Shown: piece after piece, positions 16,706 through 27,600 of the stretch | Position numbering within the stretch: position 1 is the stretch's first letter | How the letters are laid out: each line of letters begins with the position of its first letter | NCBI GenBank assembly: GCA_963933885.1 | Contig: CAWVWF010000003.1 | Span: 1-60,898 of the forward strand | DNA: 60,898 nt | Direction of reading: 5' to 3' | Source: CAWVWF01 sp963933885 | Lineage (GTDB): Bacteria > Bacteroidota > Bacteroidia > Flavobacteriales_C > GCA-002722245 | Position numbers and translations under genes: made by a program | Notes under the pieces: model-generated | The model's input: only the letters and a program-made list of their open reading frames with translations | Databases searched by the model: none | What the model was told of the DNA's origin: nothing

Positions 16706-18946
16706 TTAAAATGTTCCAGAATACTGAAAAACAAAGGTCCTTGGAGATTCAGGTAGAGCTGGACGAATAGTATAAGCGTTGTTTACTAGATTCTTTATAA
16801 TCAACTGGAACTTAGTAGATTTTGAAACACTGTATCCTAGATTAAAATCCCACACCCAATCACCATCTTGGTTATCAGCTCTGTATCTTTTTAGACCAGG
16901 AACTATATCAGTACCCGTTAAAGGGTTTGGTGCTTCAAAGATTTGATCAATATTTTGCATGTAACTGTAGAATCTAATGTTTAATCCTGATGACCATTTT
17001 TTATAATTGGTTTGTGTACTGATTTTTGCAATATGTGGAATTCTGTATTTTAAGTATTCATCCTTTTCTTCGTATAATGTGTCCTGAAGATCAACGGTTC
17101 TATCTTCAGGATATATATAGGTATAACCAAAGCTCAGGTTTGTTTGTACTCTACCAATATTCCCGCTTACATTATTGGTGATTTCCACACCTCTAATTCT
17201 TGCGAGTTTTGCATTGATTGATTTAAACCCTAATCCTAGAAACGAATCTGTAAATGGGTCTCCCCATAATCCAAAACTGAACTCCATCATATCTCGATAT
17301 TGCATCCAAAATGTAGCTACATCTACAAATCCGCTTACCTTTTTGTATTTATATGTTTGCCTTATTCCTATTTCAGCAGATTCACCATACTCTGGAAGTA
17401 GTTCTTCATTTGGATAAACCTCTAAAGGAGCTGCGCTAAATCTAATGAACTTTTCAGCCATAGATGGATACCTAAATCCTTGTCCATAGCTTGATCTTAA
17501 ATTTGTTGATTTAGTGATTCTATAATTCAAACCGGCCCTATACACGGTACCATCAACTACGTCAGAAGTGTCTAAAGCGTAAGTTTGGCGTCGAACCCCA
17601 ATAGATAATTTTAAACGATCTAAATCTACATCGGCTTGCAAGTACCCAGCAACTTCATTGCTTTTGTGATTACCAAGTTCGGATATATAGATGTCAGTAT
17701 AACTGTTTACAAGACCACCAGTTAAGTGTAGGTGGTATTTTTTTCCAAAATGGAAGTTATGTTGATATTGAACTTCTGAATAAATCATAGATGCAGAATC
17801 AACCAAGAAGTACTTTCCGTGATAGGTAAACTTTCCTGCTTTTGTTTGATAGGTTAGAAAAGGATCGATAGTATATTGACGATATGTTAAGCGACCTTTT
17901 CTACCAGCAAGTGGTTGGTAAAATCCTGTTGTGTCATCATTCCAAAGTAAAAACTGACCCGCGTCTGAGTATTGCATGTTCGCATTAATTCCGAATATTA
18001 GAGGCTTGATGTTTTTGGGTCTGAATTTAGATCTGAAAGACAATCTGATTTTTTGTTTGTCTCCTCCATCCATAAACCCCTGATCATTAAGCGCGTTTCC
18101 ACTAAATGAAAAATCGTGTGTTTTTATTCTTCTTAAATGGTAGAAACTCAATCCTGAATACCCAGGGTGATTGTTTGCATCTAGATACCAATCATTTTTC
18201 TTTCCATTTGGGTCATCATACCATCCAGTATATAGTCTAACTTTTGTTATAGGTTTATCTTTAGCTTTTGCAGTTCTTATATTAATAACACCATTTAAAG
18301 CCGAAGAGCCATACAATGCCGAAGACGCACCTTTTAAAATTTCAACCTGTTCAATGTCCTCAGTTGGTAAATAATCCCATAGGACGTCTCCAACTCCTGG
18401 CCTCATTACTGGAACATCATCTATTAAAAGAAGCACTCTAGATCCAGCACCATAAGAAAATCCCCCACCACCTCTTATATTGGCTTGTCCGTTAATAATT
18501 GAAACACCTGAACCTTGCTCTATTAATTTATCTAATGTCGTAACATTATTATTCTCAATTAACTCAGCACGTATTACATCCATTGAAACTGTTACATCAC
18601 TTATTTTTTGCTTCATCCTTGAAGCCGAAATAACAACTTGATCAATGCTTTGATCCGCAATTTTTAAAGAAATGTTAAGTTCTGTGTTTTTTTGAACAGA
18701 AATATTATGAACGGAATCTTGAAAACCGAAGGCTGTGAATTTGATATTATGTTTTCCTTTAGAGGCAGTAAACGTATAACTTCCTGAGACATCAGAAGTT
18801 GTTATAAAAGCACTATCTAAGAAGATATTAGAGAGTGGAATTGTTTCATTTGTTGATTCGTCGAACAACTTACCTTTTACTTCATAGTTTTGGGCGGTTG
18901 CGTTGAGAAAAATCACAGAAAGAACAAGTGCAAGTAGTTTTTTCAT
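16706..18946 (-). CDS. TonB-dependent outer-membrane receptor
   Basis: The product has 746 residues. A signal peptide (cleavage after LNATAQ) is followed by a carboxypeptidase-regulatory-like domain (about 22-105), a plug domain (about 115-235; SRVLLLIDDVPVMRPG, IEQVEILKGASSALYGSSAL, GVINIRTAKA) and a barrel ending in an aromatic residue (VFQYSGTF). It has no STN domain, so it transports without FecR-type signalling. FRYPSMAEKFIRFS is the usual late barrel motif of FepA/BtuB-like receptors. It stands alone, divergent from dprA with only 43 bases between the starts. The ligand is unknown. Confidence 0.9.
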   Translation of the reverse strand: MKKLLALVLSVIFLNATAQNYEVKGKLFDESTNETIPLSNIFLDSAFITTSDVSGSYTFTASKGKHNIKFTAFGFQDSVHNISVQKNTELNISLKIADQSIDQVVISASRMKQKISDVTVSMDVIRAELIENNNVTTLDKLIEQGSGVSIINGQANIRGGGGFSYGAGSRVLLLIDDVPVMRPGVGDVLWDYLPTEDIEQVEILKGASSALYGSSALNGVINIRTAKAKDKPITKVRLYTGWYDDPNGKKNDWYLDANNHPGYSGLSFYHLRRIKTHDFSFSGNALNDQGFMDGGDKQKIRLSFRSKFRPKNIKPLIFGINANMQYSDAGQFLLWNDDTTGFYQPLAGRKGRLTYRQYTIDPFLTYQTKAGKFTYHGKYFLVDSASMIYSEVQYQHNFHFGKKYHLHLTGGLVNSYTDIYISELGNHKSNEVAGYLQADVDLDRLKLSIGVRRQTYALDTSDVVDGTVYRAGLNYRITKSTNLRSSYGQGFRYPSMAEKFIRFSAAPLEVYPNEELLPEYGESAEIGIRQTYKYKKVSGFVDVATFWMQYRDMMEFSFGLWGDPFTDSFLGLGFKSINAKLARIRGVEITNNVSGNIGRVQTNLSFGYTYIYPEDRTVDLQDTLYEEKDEYLKYRIPHIAKISTQTNYKKWSSGLNIRFYSYMQNIDQIFEAPNPLTGTDIVPGLKRYRADNQDGDWVWDFNLGYSVSKSTKFQLIIKNLVNNAYTIRPALPESPRTFVFQYSGTF

Positions 18947-18989
18947 AAAAATTAGTGTAGCTCAATAAAAATACTAAAATTAAATTGAG

Positions 18990-20105
18990 ATGGAACAAGA
19001 AATTTTGTGCAGGTTGGCTTTGATTCAAATTCCAGGAATTGGTGATTTGTTTGCAAAGCTTTTAACGGAGTATTTCAAAGGAGCAAAACATTTATTCTCT
19101 AGCTCTAGAAAAGAATTAAGTTTAATTCCTGGAGTTGGAACTTACCTGTTAGGAAATCTAACGAGTAAAAAAATTAGAGATGAGGTTTTCTTAAGGGCTT
19201 CACAAGAGTTGAAATTTACAGAAAAACATAGAATAAAAATTATGTTTTACGATGAAGAAGCATATCCAGAAAAACTGAAAGGGCTTGATGATGCGCCTTT
19301 CATCCTTTTTTATAAAGGAACAGATGTTCTTAAAACAAATAAGATATTATCGATTGTTGGAACTCGAAAAGCAACTGGTTATGGTGAGGACGTTACTAAT
19401 AAGATAATTAATGATTTAAAAACAGAAAACATTTTAATTGTAAGTGGTTTAGCATACGGTATTGACACATTTGCACATAAGTTTTCTGTAGAGAAAAATA
19501 TTCCAACAGTTGCTGTTTTAGCACATGGTTTGGATAGGATTTACCCTCACAAAAATAAAAGATTGGCAGAAAAAATGTTAGAAAACGGTGGCTTACTAAC
19601 CGAGTTTTTTTCAGGTACTAATCCAGATCGAGAAAATTTCCCGAAACGTAATCGGATAGTTGCCGGTATTTCTGACGCAACGCTTGTTGTTGAGGCAACT
19701 GTAAAAGGAGGAGCTTTAATAACTGCAAAAATTGCTAATTCATATAGTAGAGATGTGCTAGCTGTACCAGGAAGATCTATCGATTTTTATTCAGAAGGAT
19801 GTAATTGGGTAATCAAAAATCATCAAGCTGCTTTGGTAGAATCTGGAGAAGACATTTTGAAAGCTTTAAATTGGACTCAAGAAGCCGATGTTTTTGAGAA
19901 GCCTCAATTGGATTTATTTGCAGTCTTATCTAATGAAGAAAAAGCCGTTTTAGATATTTTGAAAAATACAGGAACAGCAAATAAGGAACGTTTGGCTATA
20001 CAGTTAAATCAAAAATTATCTGTGTTATCTGGTACGCTATTTAATATGGAAATGAATGGTGTAATAAAGGCTTTACCAGGGAATAACTATCAAATTAAAG
20101 CTTAA
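18990..20105 (+). CDS. dprA: DNA-processing protein DprA
   Basis: The 371-residue protein protects incoming single-stranded DNA and loads RecA during natural transformation. The N-terminal part has helix-hairpin-helix-like motifs (LIQIPGIGDLFAKLL and LIPGVGTYLLG). The Rossmann core follows with SIVGTRKATGYGEDV, ILIVSGLAYGIDTFAH and AVLAHGLDRIYPHKN, then GGALITAKIANSYSRDVLAVPG, all diagnostic for DprA/Smf. A C-terminal winged-helix-like region closes the protein. Length is normal. The YraN gene begins 6 bases after the stop, so the two are cotranscribed, a common pairing of DNA-handling genes. Confidence 0.95.
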   Translation: MEQEILCRLALIQIPGIGDLFAKLLTEYFKGAKHLFSSSRKELSLIPGVGTYLLGNLTSKKIRDEVFLRASQELKFTEKHRIKIMFYDEEAYPEKLKGLDDAPFILFYKGTDVLKTNKILSIVGTRKATGYGEDVTNKIINDLKTENILIVSGLAYGIDTFAHKFSVEKNIPTVAVLAHGLDRIYPHKNKRLAEKMLENGGLLTEFFSGTNPDRENFPKRNRIVAGISDATLVVEATVKGGALITAKIANSYSRDVLAVPGRSIDFYSEGCNWVIKNHQAALVESGEDILKALNWTQEADVFEKPQLDLFAVLSNEEKAVLDILKNTGTANKERLAIQLNQKLSVLSGTLFNMEMNGVIKALPGNNYQIKA

Positions 20106-20111
20106 ACTATA

Positions 20112-20486
20112 ATGGCATTTCATAATCTACTTGGTGAAGAAGGAGAGAAAATAGCTGTTCGTTATTTAAAAAGTAAAGGCTATATTGTATATCACACTAA
20201 TTGGAGATTTGGAAAGTTAGAAATTGATATTATCGCGGAAGACGGCCAAGAATTGGTGTTTATTGAAGTGAAATCTAGAAGCTCTGAAATTTATGGAAGA
20301 CCTGAAGAGGCTGTAGATGACACAAAAGAATTGGCAATTTTAAATGCTGCGGATATTTACGTTAGAAATTTCAATCTGGAAATCGAAGTACGATTTGACA
20401 TTATTTCAGTGATCATAAATAAAAAACAAATTAAGATTAATCATATAATGGATGCTTTCAGTGGAATTGATCAAGCATATTATTAA
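20112..20486 (+). CDS. YraN / UPF0102 family putative endonuclease
   Basis: The 124-residue protein has the restriction-endonuclease-like core: GEEGEKIAVRYLKSKGY, then WRFGKLEIDIIAEDGQELVF and IEVKSR, giving the E...D...ExK catalytic pattern of the family. The family is widespread and often sits beside dprA, but its cellular role is not settled; processing of branched or incoming DNA is a reasonable guess. Its stop is directly adjacent to the end of the convergent CotH-like gene, with no spacer. Confidence 0.9.
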   Translation: MAFHNLLGEEGEKIAVRYLKSKGYIVYHTNWRFGKLEIDIIAEDGQELVFIEVKSRSSEIYGRPEEAVDDTKELAILNAADIYVRNFNLEIEVRFDIISVIINKKQIKINHIMDAFSGIDQAYY

Positions 20487-22157
20487 TTATTCTTTGGAAA
20501 TTATTTGTCTTATTTTTTGAGACCTATTGTTGAGAAATTCACTGTTTCTATCGAAGAATGGGTATTCGGTAAGAAGATTATTATAATATATTTTTTCTTC
20601 GGTTTGAATACTTTCTTGAAATGAATCAATGAATTTTTTAGAGGAATATTGGATTAGTTTTTCCTTGTAAATGGTGTAAAATTTCTCATTTTCAAATAAA
20701 GTTAGAATTGCTCTTTTGGAGGTTGCTACTTCAGGAGGTACTTGATGTTTTCTGGAACCCCAATAATCTAAATTCGGCCAAACGAAGTTTTTTGAAACAG
20801 TATATGCGTCATGTCCAATAATTTCTAGTCTCTTTGTTTTTAAGTTGAAAAGAAACTTTTGGTTAATCCAGTAATCGCCATGATAAGCATTTGACACATC
20901 AACAAGCGCAAAGTAACTGGCTATTTTTTCGATGTCAAAAGCCAGTTCTACGTTGGGTGTATTGTTCTGATAATCTTGTAATAAAGTAATAGGTAAGGAG
21001 TCAAACTTGTTTGATTTACGATAGACTTTAATTGATGCATCTTTAATAACATCGAGTTTTTTCTCTAAAGCTCTGTTTACCCAAAAGAGTTCATCATCAA
21101 ACCCTAAAATTACAGAGTTAGAATCCGTCATATTTGATAAATGTTCTTGCCATGCAAAATAACCTAGACTTTTCCCGTTAAGAACAACTGGAGTAAATCC
21201 ATACTGAGTTGTGGCTAAATTATTTTGTAGAAGTAACTCATGAAACCTCCATTCTTTTAAGAAGTCTCTCGCAGCTGGTTTATGAATTGAAAACACATGC
21301 ATTCCTTTCCATGGTTTTTTCAATTTAATTTTTAAACTCCATTTTGATCCCTTCAAATGTAAGAGCCTATCTCCTTTGAGTTTAATTTTAGCTTTAACCC
21401 ATTTATTCTCAATTTTCACTTTCCCTTCCACCCATTTACGATCTTCAGATGATAAATACCCATCTTGAAAGGCCTTTAAACGACGTTTTTTGAAAATATT
21501 AACACAACTGTCGCTGAGCTTAATTTGAAGAGCAGGATCTTCATAATTTGGAAATACTTTTCTATTTGCTTTTTTAATTTCAAAATTGTCGAAATATACT
21601 TTTTTCCCTTTTGGATTCTTAACATAAAAACTGATACTATTGCCTTTGAAATTTGGCGGGATATGTACTGTTTTTTTAAGTAGTTGCCATTCGCCTATAG
21701 ATGAATCAGATTTTTCTTGAAAAGAAGTCAAGCTATTGTTTTCTCCTTTAGCCTCAATGAGCGGGCTTTTAAATTCGCTTAATTTCCAAACCTGAATCTC
21801 ATAAATATCATTTGGAAGAACAGAAGAATCAACTGTGTAAAAACCAATTTTACTTTGTTTATCTAGAAGTATTGAGAATTTTCCTTCAAATGCCTGTGTT
21901 GAATCTCTGCTTCCTCTTTTTAATTTCTCAGGAATAGGTTTTCTTTTAATTTCTCCTCCTTCAAACCACTGCTTAATCGTATTGTTATTGTTGGGTTGAG
22001 CAACACAGGAATAGATACTAAGAGTTAAAAATAGAACGGATAAAATCTTATGAATAACTGTTTTTGTTCTACAGAAGCTAAATATTTGAGAACATTTAAG
22101 CAATATTTGCTTTCTGCTTTTTAATAGATTTCTCCATTGTTTTTTTAACAGTTTCAA
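20487..22157 (-). CDS. CotH-like protein, probable lipoprotein
   Basis: The frame has up to 556 residues. The ATG at 22157 lies inside the 3' end of dxs (62-base overlap); a TTG at 22103, next to the dxs stop, would give about 538 residues and a better position for the hydrophobic segment ILSVLFLTLSIYSCVAQ, which looks like a lipoprotein signal. The middle contains AKIKLKGDRLLHLKGSKWSL, then FLKEWRFHELLLQNNL and LGYFAWQEHL, and later IASYFALVDVSNAYHGDYWI and IGHDAY, the pattern of CotH-type atypical kinases. An N-terminal beta-sandwich region (about 60-190) precedes it. It probably acts on the cell surface. The substrate is unknown and the start is uncertain. Confidence 0.7.
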   Translation of the reverse strand: MKLLKKQWRNLLKSRKQILLKCSQIFSFCRTKTVIHKILSVLFLTLSIYSCVAQPNNNNTIKQWFEGGEIKRKPIPEKLKRGSRDSTQAFEGKFSILLDKQSKIGFYTVDSSVLPNDIYEIQVWKLSEFKSPLIEAKGENNSLTSFQEKSDSSIGEWQLLKKTVHIPPNFKGNSISFYVKNPKGKKVYFDNFEIKKANRKVFPNYEDPALQIKLSDSCVNIFKKRRLKAFQDGYLSSEDRKWVEGKVKIENKWVKAKIKLKGDRLLHLKGSKWSLKIKLKKPWKGMHVFSIHKPAARDFLKEWRFHELLLQNNLATTQYGFTPVVLNGKSLGYFAWQEHLSNMTDSNSVILGFDDELFWVNRALEKKLDVIKDASIKVYRKSNKFDSLPITLLQDYQNNTPNVELAFDIEKIASYFALVDVSNAYHGDYWINQKFLFNLKTKRLEIIGHDAYTVSKNFVWPNLDYWGSRKHQVPPEVATSKRAILTLFENEKFYTIYKEKLIQYSSKKFIDSFQESIQTEEKIYYNNLLTEYPFFDRNSEFLNNRSQKIRQIISKE

Positions 22158-24033
22158 TTATAGCATTGGTGTCATAATAACAATCTTTATGAAGCTCAGC
22201 TTGAGAACCATGTTCAATATATGAATCAGGAATTCCTAGTCTAGTAATTTTAGAAGAGTAATCATTGTCTATCATGAATTCAGAAATAGCACTTCCCATT
22301 CCTCCCATTAAACATCCATCTTCAACGGTAATAATGTATTTGAATTTTCCGAAAATTTCGTGTAATAATAAATTATCAAGAGGTTTTACAAATCTAATAT
22401 CGTAATGCGCAGCATCAATATTGTCTTTTTCTAATGCCTTACATGCATCGACTGCATAGTTACCAATATGGCCAATTGTTAAAATTGCGATATCCTCCCC
22501 ACTTTTAACTTTTCTTCCTGTTCCAATTTTTATTTCTCTTAATGGAGTTTTCCATTCAGTCATTACACCTTGACCTCTTGGATAACGAATAGAAAAAGGG
22601 CCTTGATCGGGAAGTTGGGCTGTGTACATTAAGTTTCTTAACTCCTCTTCATTCATTGGGGCACTAACAATTAAGTTAGGTATACATCGCATAAATGCAA
22701 TATCATACGCACCATGATGAGTTGGCCCATCAGCACCTGCAATTCCTGCTCTATCTAAACAGAAAACTACATTTAAATTTTGTAAAGCTACATCGTGTAT
22801 CACTTGATCGTAAGCACGTTGCATGAAAGATGAGTATATATTACAAAAAGGAACAAGTCCTTGTGTAGCTAATCCTGCAGAAAAAGTAACCGCGTGTTGT
22901 TCAGCAATTCCTACATCGAAAGATCGATCTGGCATTGCTTTCATCATAATATTCAAAGAACATCCTGATGGCATTGCTGGGGTAATCCCCATTATTTTTT
23001 TATTCTTTTCAGCAAGCTCTACAATCGTATGTCCAAAAACATCTTGATATTTAGGAGCTTGTGGGCTCTTTGGTGTTACTTTTACGATCTCACCAGTTTC
23101 TTTGTTGAAAATTCCAGGAGCATGCCACTGAGTTTGATCTCCAGATTCAGCAGGTTCATATCCTTTTCCTTTTTTGGTTAGAACATGTAATATTTTTGGA
23201 CCAGGAATCTTTTTTAAATCGTCCATCACTTTCACCATGTTTTTTACATCGTGACCGTCGATTGGGCCGAAATATCTGAAATTAAATGATTCAAAAAGGT
23301 TAGATGTTCCAAGTAAAGAAGTTTTTACAGCATTTTCTACTTTAGAAGCTATTGATTGTGCATTTGGACCAAATTTACTAATATGACCAAGTAAATGCCA
23401 AATCTCATCTTTCACTTTATTATAAGCGTTAGATGTTGTGATATCCGTTAAATATTCATTTAATGCAGTAACACTAGGGTCAATAGACATACAGTTGTCG
23501 TTTAAAACAACTAATAAATTACTATTTTCAACACCTCCATGGTTTAAAGCTTCGAAAGCCATTCCAGCTGTCATTGCTCCATCACCAATTACTGCGATAT
23601 GTTGTTTTTCTTCGTGACCTAAATATTTACTGGCAACACTCATTCCTAATGCACTTGATATCGAAGTGCTTGAATGACCAACACCGAAGGCATCATATTC
23701 ACTTTCCTTAATTTTAGGAAAACCACTTAGCCCACCATGAACCCTTTGCGTGTGAAATTTATCACGTCTACCAGTTAGGATTTTATGTCCGTATGCCTGA
23801 TGTCCAACATCCCACACCAATTGATCTTCTGGAGTATTGAATGCATAATGCAAAGCAACGGTTAATTCAACAACCCCTAAACTTGCGCCAAAGTGCCCTC
23901 CCTTTCGGGAAACGACATCAATAATAAATTCTCTAAGTTCATTACAAACTTGAGGAAGTTCCTTGGACTTCAGTTTTCTTAGGTCTGAAGGAATTACAAT
24001 TTTGTCTAAAAGTTCGCCGGCCTTAAATTCCAT
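22096..24033 (-). CDS. dxs: 1-deoxy-D-xylulose-5-phosphate synthase
   Basis: The 645-residue thiamine-diphosphate enzyme condenses pyruvate and glyceraldehyde 3-phosphate, the first step of the methylerythritol phosphate pathway. I use the ATG at 24033 rather than 24072 because a promoter box lies between them. Visible motifs are HFGASLGVVELTVALHYAF, HQAYGHKILTGR, the cofactor motif GDGAMTAGMAFEALNHGG with NDN, DVGIAEQHAVTFSAGLA with the catalytic glutamate, and the C-terminal transketolase domain with YPRGQG. Length is normal. The CotH-like gene starts within or at its 3' end. Confidence 0.96.
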   Translation of the reverse strand: MEFKAGELLDKIVIPSDLRKLKSKELPQVCNELREFIIDVVSRKGGHFGASLGVVELTVALHYAFNTPEDQLVWDVGHQAYGHKILTGRRDKFHTQRVHGGLSGFPKIKESEYDAFGVGHSSTSISSALGMSVASKYLGHEEKQHIAVIGDGAMTAGMAFEALNHGGVENSNLLVVLNDNCMSIDPSVTALNEYLTDITTSNAYNKVKDEIWHLLGHISKFGPNAQSIASKVENAVKTSLLGTSNLFESFNFRYFGPIDGHDVKNMVKVMDDLKKIPGPKILHVLTKKGKGYEPAESGDQTQWHAPGIFNKETGEIVKVTPKSPQAPKYQDVFGHTIVELAEKNKKIMGITPAMPSGCSLNIMMKAMPDRSFDVGIAEQHAVTFSAGLATQGLVPFCNIYSSFMQRAYDQVIHDVALQNLNVVFCLDRAGIAGADGPTHHGAYDIAFMRCIPNLIVSAPMNEEELRNLMYTAQLPDQGPFSIRYPRGQGVMTEWKTPLREIKIGTGRKVKSGEDIAILTIGHIGNYAVDACKALEKDNIDAAHYDIRFVKPLDNLLLHEIFGKFKYIITVEDGCLMGGMGSAISEFMIDNDYSSKITRLGIPDSYIEHGSQAELHKDCYYDTNAIIETVKKTMEKSIKKQKANIA

Positions 24034-24051
24034 GAGTTTTTTGTGGTATTG

Positions 24052-24059
24052 CAAATTTA
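24052..24059 (-). promoter_or_regulatory. -7 box for dxs
   Basis: Read on the minus strand the bases are TAAATTTG, a full TAnnTTTG match, 18 bases before the ATG at 24033. This is why the longer dxs frame is unlikely. Confidence 0.5.
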
Positions 24060-24172
24060 TTAAAATAATCAACTGTAAAGAAGTAATTAGTCAACGAAAC
24101 TTATCAATTCGTCTTATATAAATTCTTTTAATAAAGGTTAAAAAAGAAAATATGTAGAGAAAGGAGGGATTA

Positions 24173-24544
24173 ATTGTTAAGGAAGTTAATGAATTCAAGG
24201 GTTTATATGCAGAACAAGTATTTAAGAAAGGTGTTGTTGTTTGTATAATTGAAGGTGAAGAAATATCCATTCCTAATAGATTTTCAGTGCAAATTGGTAT
24301 TGATTTACACATTAATGTTAAAGAACCTGTGATGTTTATTAATCATTCTTGTAATTCAAACATCATGATTGATGGTAATTATTTTATTGCCACAAAAAAC
24401 ATTAAGGCAGGTGAGGAAGTGGTTTTTAACTATTTAGGAAGTGAAGATGTTCTTGCGGAACCTTTTAAATGCTCTAAATGTGGCCTAAAAGTTTTGGGAA
24501 AACTATTTATTGAAGAATACCCTTGTAATTTATCAACAACCTAA
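24173..24544 (+). CDS. Small SET-domain protein without a normal start codon
   Basis: The continuous open frame from 24158 to 24544 encodes a complete small SET domain. The visible parts are an N-terminal strand with FKGLYAEQVFKKGVVVCIIE, the NHSCNSN motif, KNIKAGEEVVFNY, and a cysteine-bearing tail (CSKCG). SET proteins are usually S-adenosylmethionine-dependent lysine methyltransferases. There is no ATG, GTG or TTG ahead of the domain. The ATG at 24152 is followed directly by TAG. An AAGGAGG at 24161-24167 is well spaced for an ATT at 24173, which I use as a tentative start. A GTG at 24287 would remove the first third of the domain. The gene may be translated from ATT or may be dead by a stop at codon 2. 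Confidence 0.55.
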   Translation: MVKEVNEFKGLYAEQVFKKGVVVCIIEGEEISIPNRFSVQIGIDLHINVKEPVMFINHSCNSNIMIDGNYFIATKNIKAGEEVVFNYLGSEDVLAEPFKCSKCGLKVLGKLFIEEYPCNLSTT

Positions 24545-24603
24545 ACCCCTTATTTTTATAGGTTTTAGTAACCAATTGTTAATTACTTCGTATCTTAGCA
24601 GGG

Positions 24604-27600
24604 GTGTTAAGTCGCACTTTACTGATTACGAAGAATATAAGACTTAAATACTACGAGTTGAGAACTTTTGCAAGGAAAAAAATAGGACTTTTATTAGTCG
24701 CTTTAGGAACGTTATGTACTTCAATTACTGCTCAAAATTATTGGGTAGGAGGTGCGGGTGAATGGAGTGATGCAAACCATTGGGCAACAACTGATGGTGG
24801 GCAAGGAGGTATTGGTGTTCCAAATAAATCAACTGATGCTATTTTCACAGAACTTTCCGGATTAAATAATAATGATACAGTTAAAATTGATTCAATTGCT
24901 TTTGTTAAGCGATTGGATTTTTCTTTTTTAAAAAAATCTATAATACTTTCTGGGTCTTTATCTTCTAATTTATTGGTTACGGGAGATATTGTTTTTCCTG
25001 AGGAATTAATCAATAATTTTTATGGTTATGTAGTGATGGTGGGTTCAAACTCTAGCTATCGAATGAAAGTATTCCAACCTGGGGAATTTAATGGGAAAAA
25101 ATCATTTATTGATATATATAAAAATGCAAGAAATTCTGAACTTCCTTTAGCAATAACTTCAATTACGTCTAATGTTACTGACGCTACATGTGGTTGTAAT
25201 GGTGTTATAAATCTAACTGTTAATGGTGGTACTGGTCCTTTTGCTTATTCATGGTTTCCAAATGTACCTGCTTTAAATGGAGATGGAACAAATACTGTTA
25301 TTGATCTTTGCCCAGGTAAGTACAACGTAATTATAACAGATCTTTCCGATGGAATCCCTTATGTGGAATCAGATATTGTAGTAGATGGTCCATCTCCATT
25401 AACAATTCAGCATCTTTTAACTGACAGTGTAAATTGTATAGGAGGAAGTGATGGTTTTATAGTAACATTAGTTTTTGGAGGAGTAGCACCTTATACAATT
25501 GTTTGGGATGATGCCGGTTTGCAGTCTACACCAACAGCAACAGGATTACCTATAGGAGATTATTCTATTCAAGTTACGGATTTTGTTGGTTGTACAGCTG
25601 TTAGTGGGCCGTATACAGTCGAAGAACCTACCGTTTTAACAAGTTCAATAACGGATACAACTCATGTTTCATGTTTTGAAGTTTGTGACGGTGATGCAAC
25701 AGTTACCGCGGGCGGAGGTTCGCCTAGTTATTCTTATAGTTGGTATGATGCACCAGGTACCCCAACTACAATTCAGGCTACTGGTTTATGTGATGGAACA
25801 TATCACGTTGAAATTACTGATTCTAGAGGATGTTTAGATACTTCAGAAGTGATAATTACGGAACCTATTGTGTTAGCAGCGTCGATTAGTACTTTTACTG
25901 ATGTAGTTTGTTTTGGAGAAGGAAACGGAACTGCTAATACAGGAGTAACAGGCGGAACGACTACATATACTTATGATTGGTATAATGTAGGTGGGGGACC
26001 AACAACGCCCAATGTTTCCAACTTATCTCCTGGAACTTACAATGTAGAGGTAACCGATGCAAATGGATGTTTAGATACTGCGGAAGTAGTAATAATCCAA
26101 CCAACGCTTTTAACTTCATCAATTACAGACACAGTGCATGTTTTATGTAACAGTTTATGTACTGGAGAAATAGAGGTTACTGCTGCGGGAGGTACTACAA
26201 TATATACTTATGATTGGTACGACGCGGCAAATGAATCGACACAACGTGTAATCGGAATGTGTGCTGGTTCATATAATGTGGAAGTAGAGGATTTAAATGG
26301 TTGTAAAGATACATCAACAGTTACGTTACTTCAACCATCAACAGCAATAACAACTAGTATAACTGATACAACTCATAATTTATGTTTTGCCGATTGTGAT
26401 GGTATCGCAATTGTAACTCCTGTAGGAGGTTCACCAATTTATTTGTTTGATTGGTATGATTTACCAGGAGGAGATACTGATTCTACTGCATCAAGTTTAT
26501 GTATTGGAACTTATAATGTAAAAGTAACTGATGCGAATGGATGTAGCGACACATCAACTATTACAATCACGGAACCTACAATATTAGATGGAACAGCTAG
26601 TTTAACAATGGTTGATTGTAAAAGCAATTGTTCTGGAGAAATAGATTTATCACCAATTGGTGGAACAACAACTTATACATTTGACTGGTATGACGCTCCA
26701 GGGACACCTACAACAGAAGATGTAATTGGATTATGTGATGGAACTTATAATGTAGAAATTACAGATGCGAATGGTTGTTTAGATACTGTAACTTCAATAA
26801 TTATCGAACCAGATACATTGGTAGCAAGTATTATTTCTTCAGCAAACCTTACTTGTTTCGAAGAATGTATAGGTAACGCGACAGTTGATCAGATAGGAGG
26901 GACAGGACCATTTGGAATAGATTGGTATGATCACCCAACAGCTTCACCAACAACAGCTACTGTTAATAATTTATGTGCGGGAACATACAATGTAGAAATT
27001 TCTGATGCTTTAGGTTGTTTAGATACTACTTCTATTATTATAACAGAACCAGCAACTGCAGTTTCAAGTTCTATTACTGACACAGTCCATGTTTTATGTA
27101 GAAATGTTTGTTCAGGAGAAGCTGAAGTAACAGCAGCTGGGGGATTAGGAGGATATTTATACGATTGGTATGACGCGCCAAGTTCACCAAGTGTAATAAG
27201 AGCATTAGCATTATGTGCTGGGACTTATCATGTAGAAATAATAGATGCAAGTGGGTGTTTAGATACTTCAGAAGTTATCATAGCAGAGCCAGCAGGATCA
27301 CTAACAATTTCAATTAATGATTCAACAAATGCTACTTGTAATAATCTTTGTGACGGAACTGCTTTTGCAACATATTCAGGAGGAACTTCAGGATATGTAC
27401 TTGATTGGTATACTTCAGGAAATCAAACAACAGATACCTCTTTTAATTTATGTGCAGGAACTCATTTTGTAGAAGTAACCGATGCAAATGGTTGTTTAGA
27501 TACTGCAAATATTACGATTGAAGAACCATCGCCTATGGTAATAACAATTAACTCTGCAACATTACCAACATGTTTTGGTGATTGTGATGGAGTAATGAGT

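Noticed and set aside
24091..24312. Minus-strand frame of 73 codons opposite the SET gene
   Set aside because: The opposite strand encodes the recognisable SET motifs (NHSC, GEEVVFNY); the minus frame has none.
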